NCBI GenBank assembly: GCA_041658185.1
Contig: JBBAAR010000007.1
Span: 1 to 64,000 of the forward strand
Length of the DNA: 64,000 nt
From: UBA8919 sp041658185
GTDB lineage: Bacteria > Elusimicrobiota > UBA8919
Reading direction: 5' to 3'
The position numbers and the translations under genes are program-made. Below are positions 34,689-43,808 of the stretch, piece after piece (the first letter of the stretch is position 1; each line of letters starts with the position of its first letter). Below the pieces are notes generated by a model. That model had not been told where the DNA came from, ran no database searches, and saw nothing but the letters and a program-made list of their open reading frames with translations.

Positions 34689-35633
34689 ATGATTGCACTT
34701 TCAACAGCATATAATATTTCAAAACATAAAGACCCGGTTTCGCTGGTGGAGGAAATAAAGTCACTGGGATTTTCAGCGGTTGAACTCAATGTTGAGATGC
34801 CTGAAAGTTTCATATCCGAAATTGCCAAAAGAATAAAGATTGTTTCCGTGCATAATTATTGTCCGAAACTTGATTCTATCCCGTTAGGTAAAACGATTTA
34901 TTCGCCTTATAACATTGCCTCAACCGACGAGAACGAAAGAACGACGGCGGTTAAACTTACAAGGAAGACAATTGATGTTGCAAATTCCGTCGGTGCAGAA
35001 GCGATTGTGATTCATGCGGGCGAAGTGGATATGGAAATAACAGGGCGGGCTTTGGCAAAAAAATATAATGAGACAAAAGGCGGTTCAGATTACAAAAATT
35101 ATCTTGAAACTTTTTTAGCGGAAAGAAAAGTAAAATCAAAAATTTTTCTTGAAAACATGTTAAAATCTTTTGATGAACTTATATCATATGCCGACCACGA
35201 AGCGAAAAATGTAAAAATAGGAGTTGAAAACAGGTTTTGGGCTAACGAAATACCGTCATTTGCCGACTATAAAATTATTTTTCAGAAATTTTACGGCAGT
35301 TCAATAGGTCTTTGGTATGATGTCGGACACTCAATAGTTGCCGAGAAGCAGATGCTTGTAAAAAACCATCTTGATTTTTTGGAAAACTATTCCGACCGCC
35401 TGATAGGTGTTCATTTGCACGATGTCATTGATGTTTACGACCACAAAGCACCCGGAACCGGAGATGTGAATTTTACTGAAATTTCTAATTTCCTCAATGA
35501 TGACGCAATAATCGTCAATGAAACTCACCCGTCATCTACAAAAGAGGATTTAAAAAATTCAATTGAGTATCTGAAAAATCACGGCTTTGCTAAATTTACA
35601 TCCCAAAAAAATGAATCTGTTCTGCTTAATTAA
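34689..35633 (+). CDS. Xylose-isomerase-like TIM-barrel sugar epimerase/isomerase
   Basis: 314 residues of the AP-endonuclease-2 / sugar isomerase fold. Metal-site residues can be placed in VIHAGEVDM (His), GVENRFW (Glu near 180), WYDVGHS (Asp and His) and GVHLHDV with NETHP (the last Glu). Members include sugar-phosphate epimerases, endonuclease IV and inosose enzymes; the specific substrate cannot be read. It precedes galT by 22 nt with an AGGAG site for galT, so sugar metabolism is favoured over DNA repair. Cytoplasmic. Confidence 0.8.
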   Translation: MIALSTAYNISKHKDPVSLVEEIKSLGFSAVELNVEMPESFISEIAKRIKIVSVHNYCPKLDSIPLGKTIYSPYNIASTDENERTTAVKLTRKTIDVANSVGAEAIVIHAGEVDMEITGRALAKKYNETKGGSDYKNYLETFLAERKVKSKIFLENMLKSFDELISYADHEAKNVKIGVENRFWANEIPSFADYKIIFQKFYGSSIGLWYDVGHSIVAEKQMLVKNHLDFLENYSDRLIGVHLHDVIDVYDHKAPGTGDVNFTEISNFLNDDAIIVNETHPSSTKEDLKNSIEYLKNHGFAKFTSQKNESVLLN

Positions 35634-35655
35634 ATTGCAGTGAAGGAGAAAAAAA

Positions 35656-36657
35656 ATGCCGGAATTAAGACGAGACCCGATTATCGGAAGATGGGTGATT
35701 ATTGCAACAGAAAGAGGAAAAATACAATCGGACTTTTCAAAGTCCGGAGAAGAAGTGCCTCCAATTAGCAGCAGTTGTCCGTTTTGCCCGGGTAACGAGA
35801 ATAAAACACCGTCGGAAATTCTTTCTTTCAGGGAACCCGGCACAAAAAGAAACGAAAAAGGTTGGTGGGTCCGGGTTATACCTAATAAATATCCCGTCTT
35901 GCGGGTTGAAGGAAATCTCAACCGCAGAGGCGAGGGAATGTTTGATTTTATGGACGGTATCGGCGCCCACGAAGTTGTGATAGAAACCGCAAAACATAAC
36001 GCCGCATTTTCCGATTTGGAAAACAAGAGCGTTGAAGAAATTATTTGGGCGTGGCGCGACCGAATGCTTGATTTAAAAAAAGACGCGCGGTTTGAGTATG
36101 TGCTGGTTTTTAAGAATCACGGTATGGCTGCAGGGGCTTCGCTTGTCCATCCGCATTCACAGATTATAGCGATGCCGACGGTGCCGGTCAGGGTAAAACA
36201 GGAACTTGAAGGCGGGCGGAATTATTTTGAATACAAGGAAAGATGTGTTTTCTGCGATATTATCAGAGAAGAAATAGAGGCAAATGTACGAATCGTCTCG
36301 GAAAATGAGGATTTTATCTGCATAACGCCGTTTGCATCAAGATTTCCTTTTGAAATATGCATACTTCCAAAAACGCATGCTTCCGTTTTTGAAGATTTAC
36401 AGAAACATGAGGTCGTCAATCTTGCCCTTATTTTAAGGGACATCAACAGAAGAATGAACAGAACTCTTGAAATGCCGCCGTATAATTTTGTCATACACAA
36501 CTCACCGTGCAAAAGCGGGAAACTTCCCTATTATCACTGGCATATTGAAATGACGCCTCGGCTGACAAATGCTGCGGGATTTGAGTGGGGAACCGGTTTT
36601 TACATTAACCCGACTTCGCCGGAAGAGGCGGCAAAATTTTTGAGAGAAACACAGTAA
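35656..36657 (+). CDS. galT: Galactose-1-phosphate uridylyltransferase
   Basis: 333 residues, GalT of the HIT superfamily. CPFCPGNENKTPSE near 37-50 is the first zinc/metal region. The catalytic HPHSQ near residue 161 contains the histidine that carries UMP. Second-domain landmarks are NFVIHNSPCKSG and HWHIEMTPRL with the GFEWGTGFYINPTSPEEAA ending. It swaps UMP between UDP-glucose and galactose-1-phosphate in the Leloir pathway; related enzymes act as ADP-glucose phosphorylases, which would suit the adjacent glucan genes and cannot be excluded. Cytoplasmic. Confidence 0.9.
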   Translation: MPELRRDPIIGRWVIIATERGKIQSDFSKSGEEVPPISSSCPFCPGNENKTPSEILSFREPGTKRNEKGWWVRVIPNKYPVLRVEGNLNRRGEGMFDFMDGIGAHEVVIETAKHNAAFSDLENKSVEEIIWAWRDRMLDLKKDARFEYVLVFKNHGMAAGASLVHPHSQIIAMPTVPVRVKQELEGGRNYFEYKERCVFCDIIREEIEANVRIVSENEDFICITPFASRFPFEICILPKTHASVFEDLQKHEVVNLALILRDINRRMNRTLEMPPYNFVIHNSPCKSGKLPYYHWHIEMTPRLTNAAGFEWGTGFYINPTSPEEAAKFLRETQ

Positions 36658-36660
36658 CGG

Positions 36661-36686
36661 CAATTAAAAATTGAAAATTAAAAAGT
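36661..36686 (+). repeat. ATTAAAA heptamers after galT
   Basis: ATTAAAA-ATTGAAA-ATTAAAA, three variant heptamers directly after the galT stop. Very AT-rich, so the match to the repeat class is weaker than for the others. Confidence 0.35.
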
Positions 36687-36727
36687 ATAGAAAACTATTT
36701 TCAGACGGTAAAATAAAACTACTTGCG

Positions 36728-36766
36728 TACTTTCGCAACTACGAAAGTAGTTGAATAGGTTTTTTG
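36728..36766 (+). terminator. Hairpin plus T-run upstream of glgE, dispersed element
   Basis: TACTTTCG (36728-36735) pairs with CGAAAGTA (36742-36749) around a 6-nt loop, then TTGAATAGG and six T residues. The right arm plus tail (AGTAGTTGAATAGG + T-run) recurs at 54024-54044 behind the MerR-receiver gene. It may end galT transcription or attenuate glgE; glgE starts only 14 nt later and its GGAG site follows the T-run. Confidence 0.6.
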
Positions 36767-36779
36767 GAGAACGATTAAA

Positions 36780-38681
36780 ATGAAAATTAAAAATGTGCAC
36801 CCGGAATTGGAAGGCGGATTGTATTCGGTTAAGACGGAAACCGACAAAGAATTTTTTGTCTCTTGTGAAACAGAAAGCGACGAAAACCCAGTTTTGAAAT
36901 ATAAAAAATCGTCTGAAAAAAAATGGAAAACTGCTTTGATGCTTAAAAACGGTGAAAAATATGTCGGCTCTTTTCTGCCGAAATCACCCGGTCTTTACCA
37001 ATACAGTATAGACGGTTACAGTAAAATATTAGAGGTTATAGCCGAAAAAAAATATGCAAGATTTGCCGCATGGTATGAAATGTTTCCCCGTTCGCAGGGA
37101 ACACAACCCGGAAAAAGCGCGACTTTTGCCGATTGTGAAAAACGCCTGCCGGACATCAAAAAAATGGGATTTGACGTAATTTATCTTCCGCCGATTCATC
37201 CGATAGGAAAATCTTTCAGAAAGGGACCGAATAATTCTTTAACGGCACAACCGGACGACCCCGGATGTCCCTGGGCGATAGGCAACGAGCAGGGCGGACA
37301 TAAATCAATAGAGCCGCAACTCGGAACGATTGACGATTTTAGACATTTTGTCAAAGAAGCAAACAAAACCGGAATTGAAATAGCGATTGATATTGCCCTG
37401 CAATGCTCACCCGACCATCCGTATGTAAAAGAGCATCCCGAGTGGTTTCACAAAAGAGCCGACGGAACAATCGCTTACGCAGAAAACCCACCGAAAAAAT
37501 ACGAGGACATTTATCCTCTGAATTTTTATCCGCCGAATAAAGATGAAATGTGGCGGGAAATGAAATCAATTTTTACATTCTGGAGAAAACAGGGAGTAAC
37601 CCATTTCCGGGTTGATAATCCTCACACAAAACCGACGGAGTTTTGGAGATGGGTCATTTGTGAAGTTAAAAAAGAATATCCTGATACTGTTTTTTTCGCG
37701 GAAGCATTTACGAATTACGAGAAACTGGAAGAACTGGCAAGGGTCGGTTTTTCGCAGTCATACACATACTTTACATGGCGAAACGGAAAAAATGAACTGA
37801 TAGAATATGTTTTAAAACTTACCAATTCATATCTGACAAATTTTTTGAGAGCCAACTTTTTCGTCAATACGCCCGATATTGCACCGCCGATAATTCAGAC
37901 AGGCGGCCGTCCAGCGTTCAAAATGCGGATGGCGATTGCATCAACATTGTCATCGCTCTACGGAATGTACAGCGGATACGAACTATGCGACGGAAACGCA
38001 TATCCCGGTACGGAGACATATATTGACTCGGAAAAATATCAATACAAGGTTTGGGACTGGAACAAGCCGGGAAATATCAAGGATTATATTGAGAAAATAA
38101 ATGAAATCAGACGGACAAATCCCGCATTACAGTATTATGACAATTTGAGAATTTATAATTCAACAAACGAAAATGTACTTTTCTACGGAAAAAAATATAA
38201 GGATAACATAATTCTTATTGCGGCAAATCTCAATCCGCACGAGGTTCAGGATGCAAGGGTTACCGTTCCGGTTGAAAAATTCGGTATTTCATCAGATGAC
38301 GATTATATCGTTGAAGAACTCATCACGGGAAAAAAATATGTCTGGCATGGACGGGAAAATTATGTCCGCCTTGAACCACAAAAAGAACCGGTTTATATTT
38401 TTAGGATAAAAAAAGATGAAGCCGCAAAGCAAATCTTTGCAATAAATGAAATTGCGTTTCAGCATTCAAAAAAGTTTTTTGAACTGCGGGAAAAAGTTGT
38501 AAAGCACAACGATGTTTATGCACGGCGGGAACTGGCGGAATTTTTTAAAAATGAAATTTTGTGGAGGGTCTATACAGGTGAAACCTTTGACGAAAATTAC
38601 GCCGGCACAATAAACGCAGAAGCCAAAAAACTCGGATTTCTGTCAATAATCCACGCATATTTTTCAGCCCCGGGGCATTAA
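36780..38681 (+). CDS. glgE: Maltosyltransferase GlgE (GH13_3)
   Basis: Alpha-1,4-glucan:maltose-1-phosphate maltosyltransferase, which extends alpha-glucan with maltosyl units. 633 residues. The N-terminal sandwich ends near VIAEKKYARFAAWYEMFPRS, a strong family mark, followed by the GH13 barrel. Nucleophile D279 (FRVDNPHTKP) and acid E308 (VFFAEAFT) are 29 apart, exactly the spacing of D394 and E423 in the mycobacterial enzyme. A C-terminal sandwich follows. Two genes on lies a GlgM-like glycosyltransferase that could make the donor, so the pair forms a GlgM-GlgE route. Cytoplasmic. Confidence 0.93.
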   Translation: MKIKNVHPELEGGLYSVKTETDKEFFVSCETESDENPVLKYKKSSEKKWKTALMLKNGEKYVGSFLPKSPGLYQYSIDGYSKILEVIAEKKYARFAAWYEMFPRSQGTQPGKSATFADCEKRLPDIKKMGFDVIYLPPIHPIGKSFRKGPNNSLTAQPDDPGCPWAIGNEQGGHKSIEPQLGTIDDFRHFVKEANKTGIEIAIDIALQCSPDHPYVKEHPEWFHKRADGTIAYAENPPKKYEDIYPLNFYPPNKDEMWREMKSIFTFWRKQGVTHFRVDNPHTKPTEFWRWVICEVKKEYPDTVFFAEAFTNYEKLEELARVGFSQSYTYFTWRNGKNELIEYVLKLTNSYLTNFLRANFFVNTPDIAPPIIQTGGRPAFKMRMAIASTLSSLYGMYSGYELCDGNAYPGTETYIDSEKYQYKVWDWNKPGNIKDYIEKINEIRRTNPALQYYDNLRIYNSTNENVLFYGKKYKDNIILIAANLNPHEVQDARVTVPVEKFGISSDDDYIVEELITGKKYVWHGRENYVRLEPQKEPVYIFRIKKDEAAKQIFAINEIAFQHSKKFFELREKVVKHNDVYARRELAEFFKNEILWRVYTGETFDENYAGTINAEAKKLGFLSIIHAYFSAPGH

Positions 38682-38682
38682 T

Positions 38683-39036
38683 ATGAATAAAATAGTAGAA
38701 ATTAGACAAAAAGACCTTATTAAAATATTGAGTATGCAATCAAGAGATAAAGTGAAGAATATGTTTAGAACTGAAAGAAATAATTCAAGATGTAATAATC
38801 CATATTGTAATAAAAAAGGTAAATTAGAAACTGCTCATAAAAAAAATTGGGATAGACCTAAAATAGTTGAGAATATAATTAGTAAAATGTCTATAAATAA
38901 TAGTATATTTAATCTAAACCTTTTTTGGAAGAACTTTGAAGAATTTCATAAAAAAAAGAAAATGGTACATTTTTTATGTAATGCATGTCATCTCGAATAT
39001 GATAATGGTAAAATTTCAGATGATATCTTAAAATAA
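38683..39036 (+). CDS. HNH-like nuclease protein, probable insertion
   Basis: 117 residues. CNNPYC near 37-42, LETAHKKNW near 48 and FLCNACHLEYDNG near 98-110 give the Cys-Cys...His...Cys-x-x-Cys-H pattern of HNH/His-Me-finger nucleases. A DxxC-type half of the active site is present; other elements are weak, so activity is uncertain. The gene starts one base after the glgE stop without its own ribosome site and separates glgE from its expected partner. Its codons are richer in A/T at third positions and in AAT/ATA than both neighbours, a sign of recent arrival. No inverted ends or target duplication are obvious. Confidence 0.7.
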   Translation: MNKIVEIRQKDLIKILSMQSRDKVKNMFRTERNNSRCNNPYCNKKGKLETAHKKNWDRPKIVENIISKMSINNSIFNLNLFWKNFEEFHKKKKMVHFLCNACHLEYDNGKISDDILK

Positions 39037-39047
39037 CTGGAGGAATT

Positions 39048-40178
39048 ATGAAAGTCACAATGATGGCAAAAGAGTATCCGCCGTATGTTTACGGAGGGGC
39101 GGGGGTTCATTTGAGGTATCTGTCGCAGGAACTTTCTAAAATTATGGACGTTGAAGTGAGATGTTTCGGCGACCAGAAATCAGACGACAAAATAAAAGTC
39201 CGCGGGTACAAGGGCTGGGATGCATTAAAAGGCCAAAAATTTTCGCCGACGCTTGAAACACTCTCGGTCAATATGTTGTCGCAGATGGAGGAAATAACTT
39301 CCGATGTCGTTCATACTCACACATGGTACGGGCATTTCGGAGGACTCCTCACAAAAATTCTTTATGACATACCGTTCGTCGCAACCTGCCATTCGCTTGA
39401 ACCGTTAAGACCTTGGAAAGAAGACCAACTCGGGCACGGTTATCAATTAAGTTCATGGATTGAAAAAATTTGCATAGAATCCGCTGACAGAGTAATCGCC
39501 GTTTCAAATTTGATGAAACAGGACATTCTGAAATTTTTCAACATTCCGTCTGAGAAAATTGAGGTTATCCATAACGGCGTTGACCTGAACAAATGGAAAT
39601 ACACACCCTTGAACGCGGCACTTAAAAATAAATATAAAATTGCTGATGACTATATTCTGTTCGTCGGCAGACCAACGCCTCAAAAAGGACTTGAATATCT
39701 CGTTGCCGCAGCGGATAAAATTCCCGTGCAGATTGTTCTCGGCGCGACCGGCGCAGATACAAAGGATTACGAAGATAGGATGATAAAAGAAGTGGAAAAG
39801 AAAAAAAATATCGTCTGGATTCACGAACTTTTGAAAGAGGAAGAGTATGTTCAGTTGTATTCTTCGGCGAAGATTTTTGTGTGCCCGTCCATTTATGAAC
39901 CGTTCGGAATAATAAATCTTGAAGCGATGGCTTGCAAAACTCCGGTTATCGCGTCCGCCACCGGCGGAATTCTTGAGGTTGTGTTGCCGGAAAAAACCGG
40001 ACTTTTAGTTGAACCAAAAAATTCAAACCAGATTGCCGATGCCGTTAACCGTCTTTTAAAAGACGAAAAATTGAGAAAAACAATGGGTGAAGAGGGAAGA
40101 AAAAGGGTTGAAGAATTTTTTTCATGGACATACATTGCCCAGAAAACCAAAAAACTTTATGAGGAACTTGTAAAATAA
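39048..40178 (+). CDS. GT4 alpha-glucan / maltose-1-phosphate synthase (GlgM-like)
   Basis: 376 residues of family GT4, actinobacterial GlgA/GlgM type: MAKEYPPYVYGGAGVHLRYLSQEL at the start, then HTHTWYG, VIHNGVDLNKW and the donor-site FVGRPTPQKGLEYLV. The nucleotide and catalytic region SIYEPFGIINLEAMAC-TPVIASATGGILEVV is intact (E-x7-E pattern). In actinobacteria this enzyme makes maltose-1-phosphate from ADP-glucose and glucose-1-phosphate, the donor for GlgE. Its position near glgE supports that reading; simple glycogen synthase activity is the alternative. GGAGG precedes the ATG. Confidence 0.88.
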   Translation: MKVTMMAKEYPPYVYGGAGVHLRYLSQELSKIMDVEVRCFGDQKSDDKIKVRGYKGWDALKGQKFSPTLETLSVNMLSQMEEITSDVVHTHTWYGHFGGLLTKILYDIPFVATCHSLEPLRPWKEDQLGHGYQLSSWIEKICIESADRVIAVSNLMKQDILKFFNIPSEKIEVIHNGVDLNKWKYTPLNAALKNKYKIADDYILFVGRPTPQKGLEYLVAAADKIPVQIVLGATGADTKDYEDRMIKEVEKKKNIVWIHELLKEEEYVQLYSSAKIFVCPSIYEPFGIINLEAMACKTPVIASATGGILEVVLPEKTGLLVEPKNSNQIADAVNRLLKDEKLRKTMGEEGRKRVEEFFSWTYIAQKTKKLYEELVK

Positions 40179-40222
40179 AAGTCGCTCGCAAGCATATCGC
40201 TCAGGAATTAGGAAGGATAAAA
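40179..40222 (+). repeat. Fragment of the TCGCTCGCAAGCA intergenic repeat
   Basis: GTCGCTCGCAAGCATATCGCTC follows the stop of the GT4 gene, then an AGGAAGGA ribosome site for the next gene. The GTCGCTCGCAAGCA start is identical to that at 49376-49390. Confidence 0.6.
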
Positions 40223-41284
40223 ATGGACATTTTAAAAAAGTACAATTACGACGAAAAACTTTTTGGAAATTTAAGAAAAAAGTTTCTTGCAGGAGAATTT
40301 TCCGACAGAAACAACATTCTTAAAGCAAAAATTGAGCCGCCGGATGATGTAAAATTTTTTAATCCGAAAAATGATGCTTCTCAAAATGAAAAACTAAGAA
40401 ATATAGGCTCTGACATAATAAAAAGAGGGAAACTCGGTGTTGTAATTGTCAACGGCGGGATGGCAACCCGTTTCGGCGGGGTCGTAAAAGGCATAGTTGA
40501 AGTTTATGACGGTAAAAGTTTTCTGCAAATCAAACTTGAACAGATAAAAAAAGTTAATAAACAATATAACGTACAAATCCCGATTTATTTAATGAACAGT
40601 TATGCTACTGAAAAAGCAACACTTGAACATCTCAAAAAAAATAATTGGTTCGGACTTGAAAATAGTATAAAATGTTTCAACCAGTTCATTGCAAAACGGC
40701 TTAATACCGACGGTAGTTTTGTAACGCCGGAAAACGAAAGTTATTATGGTCCGGGGCACGGCGATTTTGTTTTTGCAATATCTTTAAGCGGATATTTATC
40801 GGATTTCATTAAACGCGGCGGCGAGCATATATGGTATTCCAATGTGGATAATCTCGGTGCGACTATTGACGAACTTATTCTCGGGTATCACATTTACAAA
40901 ACTTCCGGAATGACGGTAGAACTTGCCCAAAAATATCCCGGTGATAAAGGCGGTGCGCCGGCCGTCGTAGACGGCCATCTGGAAATTGTAGAACAGTTTA
41001 AGTTTCCTACTGATTTCAATCAGGATTTGATTTCTGTCTTCAATACGGCAACATATATTTTTAAAGCAGATTCATTAAACAAGAAATTTAATCTTCCGTT
41101 TTATTATGTAGAAAAAAAAACAGGTGACAAAAAGATAATTCAATTTGAACGCCTCGCAGGTGACCTTTCTTTGTTTCTAAAAACGAAATACATTGTGGTG
41201 AACAGAGAAGAGCGGTTTTTCCCCATAAAAACCCCGCAGGATATGGAAAAGGACAGAGAAAAACTAAAAAAGAAATTCGGATGA
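40223..41284 (+). CDS. UDPGP-type UTP-glucose-1-phosphate uridylyltransferase
   Basis: 353 residues of the UDPGP family, the eukaryote-like type rather than bacterial GalU. The nucleotide loop is VVIVNGGMATRFGGVVKGIVEV near 75-96, where the second half replaces the usual K-GMGK pattern; NSYATEKATLEHL and GHGDFVFAISLSG (near 175-190), YSNVDNLGATID follow, covering the uridine and metal sites. It would make UDP-glucose, or another UDP-sugar, from glucose-1-phosphate. Together with galT it links galactose, glucose-1-phosphate and glucan. It overlaps the next gene by 4 nt. Confidence 0.83.
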   Translation: MDILKKYNYDEKLFGNLRKKFLAGEFSDRNNILKAKIEPPDDVKFFNPKNDASQNEKLRNIGSDIIKRGKLGVVIVNGGMATRFGGVVKGIVEVYDGKSFLQIKLEQIKKVNKQYNVQIPIYLMNSYATEKATLEHLKKNNWFGLENSIKCFNQFIAKRLNTDGSFVTPENESYYGPGHGDFVFAISLSGYLSDFIKRGGEHIWYSNVDNLGATIDELILGYHIYKTSGMTVELAQKYPGDKGGAPAVVDGHLEIVEQFKFPTDFNQDLISVFNTATYIFKADSLNKKFNLPFYYVEKKTGDKKIIQFERLAGDLSLFLKTKYIVVNREERFFPIKTPQDMEKDREKLKKKFG

Positions 41285-42732
41285 AAAAAATTTCAAAAAC
41301 ACTACTAATTTATATCGGTCTTTTGACTATTTTTTTAGGTATTTCAGTTGTACCTCTAAAAAACAGGATTTGCAGTGAAGGCAATAATTCTGTCGCACTT
41401 GCCGTTGAATACGACGATGTGGCGGATTTTTTCGGCGTAGAAAAATTGACGGATTTTAAGACCGCCGGAATAAATACCGTTGTGATTACCGACGATAAAT
41501 CAAAGGATTTTTTGATTGAGACCGAAAATGCCAAATACAAAAACTATCCGTCAGAAAAATATCTCGGCATTTCGTCAAAAAAAATTTCAGTCGTTTCAAA
41601 ATTGAATCTTGACATGGTTTTTTCGGTTCAGGGCGATATTTCGCTAATTCCCAAAAAAAATCCGAATGTTTTAGCCGTTATTTTATCCGACGATTTTTAC
41701 GGAGAAATACCTGCCGATTTTAATTATAGGTTCGGGTTGGTTGAATTTGCCAAACAGAAAGAAGTTAAAAAAATACTTAAAAATTCCGACGGCGGCTACA
41801 GAGTTTTTAAGTTAAGATGGGATTCCGACTATAAAAAAAATCTTGAAAAAATAAACCGGGCCGCACTTGAAAGAAATGTCAGAATAATAATTTTGGACTT
41901 GTCCCAAACAACGCTTGATTATGCGTTAGAATATATTCGTCAGTCAAAAAAATCACTCGGTGAAATCGGATTTAGTGTTGATAAACCTGCGAGCATTAAA
42001 ACAATAAACTCAAATTTTGCGGCATACGCGGGAATTACAAAAATAATTTCTTTTTTTATTGCCTTGTTGTCGCCGGTAATTTGTCTTTTATTCATATCTT
42101 TTAATTATAATTTTGACGGAAAGTTTTCATTAGTAAAATCGGTTCTGATTTTTTTGTTAATCGCTGTTTTTTCTCTTTTGTCCGGCACAACAATAGCGGG
42201 TCTTTTGGCAACTAAAGATTTTATGCTGGGGATTGATTTGTTTAGGGGAGTAAAAATAGTATCTCTTGTTCCGATTTTGATTTTAATATATCTGTTGTAT
42301 AAAGAAAACTTAAAAAAATTTTTGAAAAAACCGCTCTTATACGGCGAAGCAATTTTTATCGGCTTTTTATTGTTTGCAGTCGGATTTTATATTCTCCGGA
42401 CCGGAAATTACGGTTCAACTACATCATTAGAAGATAATTTTCGCCTGCTTTTAGAAAAAATATTTTTTGTAAGACCGAGATTTAAGGAATTCCTGATAGG
42501 TCATCCTTTTATGATTTTGGCAATTTACCTGAAATACAAAGAAAACAATTTTTTATGGAAACCGTTTTTTATCGTCGGTGTTATCGGTCAGATTTCAATA
42601 ATTAATACATTCTGCCATATACACACTCCTTTTTTTGTTTCAATGCTGAGAAGTTTTAACGGGATTTTTATAGGTTTGATATTGGGAATAATTTTGATTT
42701 ATTTTTGCAATCTAATGAAAAAATATGTCTGA
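41281..42732 (+). CDS. DUF5693 membrane protein
   Basis: 483 residues. An N-terminal helix (about 8-24) precedes a soluble alpha/beta domain with the family opening VALAVEYDDVADFF...LTDFKTAGINTVVITDD, then about eight membrane helices from residue 255 to the end. DUF5693 genes typically lie next to csaB, as here (8-nt overlap). The soluble domain should face outwards. The biochemical role is unknown; a part in attaching or modifying cell-wall polysaccharide is inferred from the neighbour. Confidence 0.82.
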   Translation: MKKISKTLLIYIGLLTIFLGISVVPLKNRICSEGNNSVALAVEYDDVADFFGVEKLTDFKTAGINTVVITDDKSKDFLIETENAKYKNYPSEKYLGISSKKISVVSKLNLDMVFSVQGDISLIPKKNPNVLAVILSDDFYGEIPADFNYRFGLVEFAKQKEVKKILKNSDGGYRVFKLRWDSDYKKNLEKINRAALERNVRIIILDLSQTTLDYALEYIRQSKKSLGEIGFSVDKPASIKTINSNFAAYAGITKIISFFIALLSPVICLLFISFNYNFDGKFSLVKSVLIFLLIAVFSLLSGTTIAGLLATKDFMLGIDLFRGVKIVSLVPILILIYLLYKENLKKFLKKPLLYGEAIFIGFLLFAVGFYILRTGNYGSTTSLEDNFRLLLEKIFFVRPRFKEFLIGHPFMILAIYLKYKENNFLWKPFFIVGVIGQISIINTFCHIHTPFFVSMLRSFNGIFIGLILGIILIYFCNLMKKYV

Positions 42733-43789
42733 TATACTTATCTCCGGGTATTACGGTTTCAAAAATGCGGGGGATGAACTTATCCTTAAAGCAATGATAA
42801 CGGATTTGCGGAATTACAAGCCGGATGTTAAGATTACCGTTTTATCCGCTGCGCCCAGCGAAACTTCAAATTCGTATAATGTGTGTGCCGTCAACAGATG
42901 GAATATATTTTCCGTGGTCAGGGAAATCGCAAAATGTAAAATGCTGTTATCGGGCAGCGGAGGACTTTTCCAGGACACAACCGGCATATTAAGTTTGTGG
43001 TATTATCTTTTGATAATTTCAACCGCAAAAATTTTCAAAAAAACCGTCTTTGTTTATGCCGCCGGAATCGGAGAAATTAAATATGCGTTTAATAGTTTTT
43101 TAATAAAAAAATGTTTTGATAAAGTTGATTTTATCACCGTAAGAACCGAGCAGGATAGTAAATTATTAAAAAGTTTCGCAGTAGAAAGAGAAATTACCGT
43201 TACATCGGACCCGGTTTTCGGTTTGGAATTACCTAAACCAGAAACAAAAAATACCTTCGGTAAAAAACAAAGAATCGGAATAATCTTAAGAAAAACAAAA
43301 AATTGGAAAAAAGATGTAAAAGTGTTTTTAGAACTATCCGATTTAATTGTAAAAAATCTGAAAGCCGAAGTTGTTTTTATACCGTTTCAATTATCAAAAG
43401 ACATGAAATTGCTGAATTTAATCAAGAATAATGTGAATGTTCCTATTAATATTTTTGCATGGAATGACACCGAAAAACTTTTGGAATTGTTATCACAACT
43501 TGACATAATTGTAAGCATGCGATTGCACGGACTGATTCTGTCGGCAAAATATAAAATTCCTTTTGTGGCGATACCACGATATTCAAAAATAAAAAATTTT
43601 TTACAGTTGATAGGCGAACCTATCTACGATGATAACGGTGAAATTAAAAATGAGAAAATATATTTACAGATTTTAGATAAAACCAAGGGTAAAAAAAATC
43701 CTGAGAAAATATCTGCTGTTGTGAATGATTTACAAAACAAGTCAAAGAAAACTGCGGAATTGTGTATATCCGTGTTGACACGCAGTTAA
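42725..43789 (+). CDS. csaB: Polysaccharide pyruvyl transferase CsaB
   Basis: 354 residues with the CsaB/WcaK start ISGYYGFKNAGDELILKAMI, LLSGSGGLFQDTTG near 75-90, FVYAAGIGEI, and the C-terminal SMRLHGLILSAKYKIPFVAI block. CsaB puts ketal pyruvate on wall polysaccharide so that SLH-domain surface proteins can bind. No SLH protein is visible here, so the acceptor is open. The start overlaps DUF5693 by 8 nt. Cytoplasmic. Confidence 0.9.
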   Translation: MSDILISGYYGFKNAGDELILKAMITDLRNYKPDVKITVLSAAPSETSNSYNVCAVNRWNIFSVVREIAKCKMLLSGSGGLFQDTTGILSLWYYLLIISTAKIFKKTVFVYAAGIGEIKYAFNSFLIKKCFDKVDFITVRTEQDSKLLKSFAVEREITVTSDPVFGLELPKPETKNTFGKKQRIGIILRKTKNWKKDVKVFLELSDLIVKNLKAEVVFIPFQLSKDMKLLNLIKNNVNVPINIFAWNDTEKLLELLSQLDIIVSMRLHGLILSAKYKIPFVAIPRYSKIKNFLQLIGEPIYDDNGEIKNEKIYLQILDKTKGKKNPEKISAVVNDLQNKSKKTAELCISVLTRS

Positions 43790-43802
43790 AATATGGTATA
43801 AT
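43775..43802 (+). promoter_or_regulatory. Promoter of ftsX-envC, probably leaderless
   Basis: TTGACA (43775-43780), 16-nt spacer, TATAAT (43797-43802). The ATG of ftsX begins at 43809, 6 nt past the -10 box, so the message should start at the A of the start codon. The -35 box lies inside the end of csaB. Confidence 0.83.
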
Positions 43803-43808
43803 AAATAT

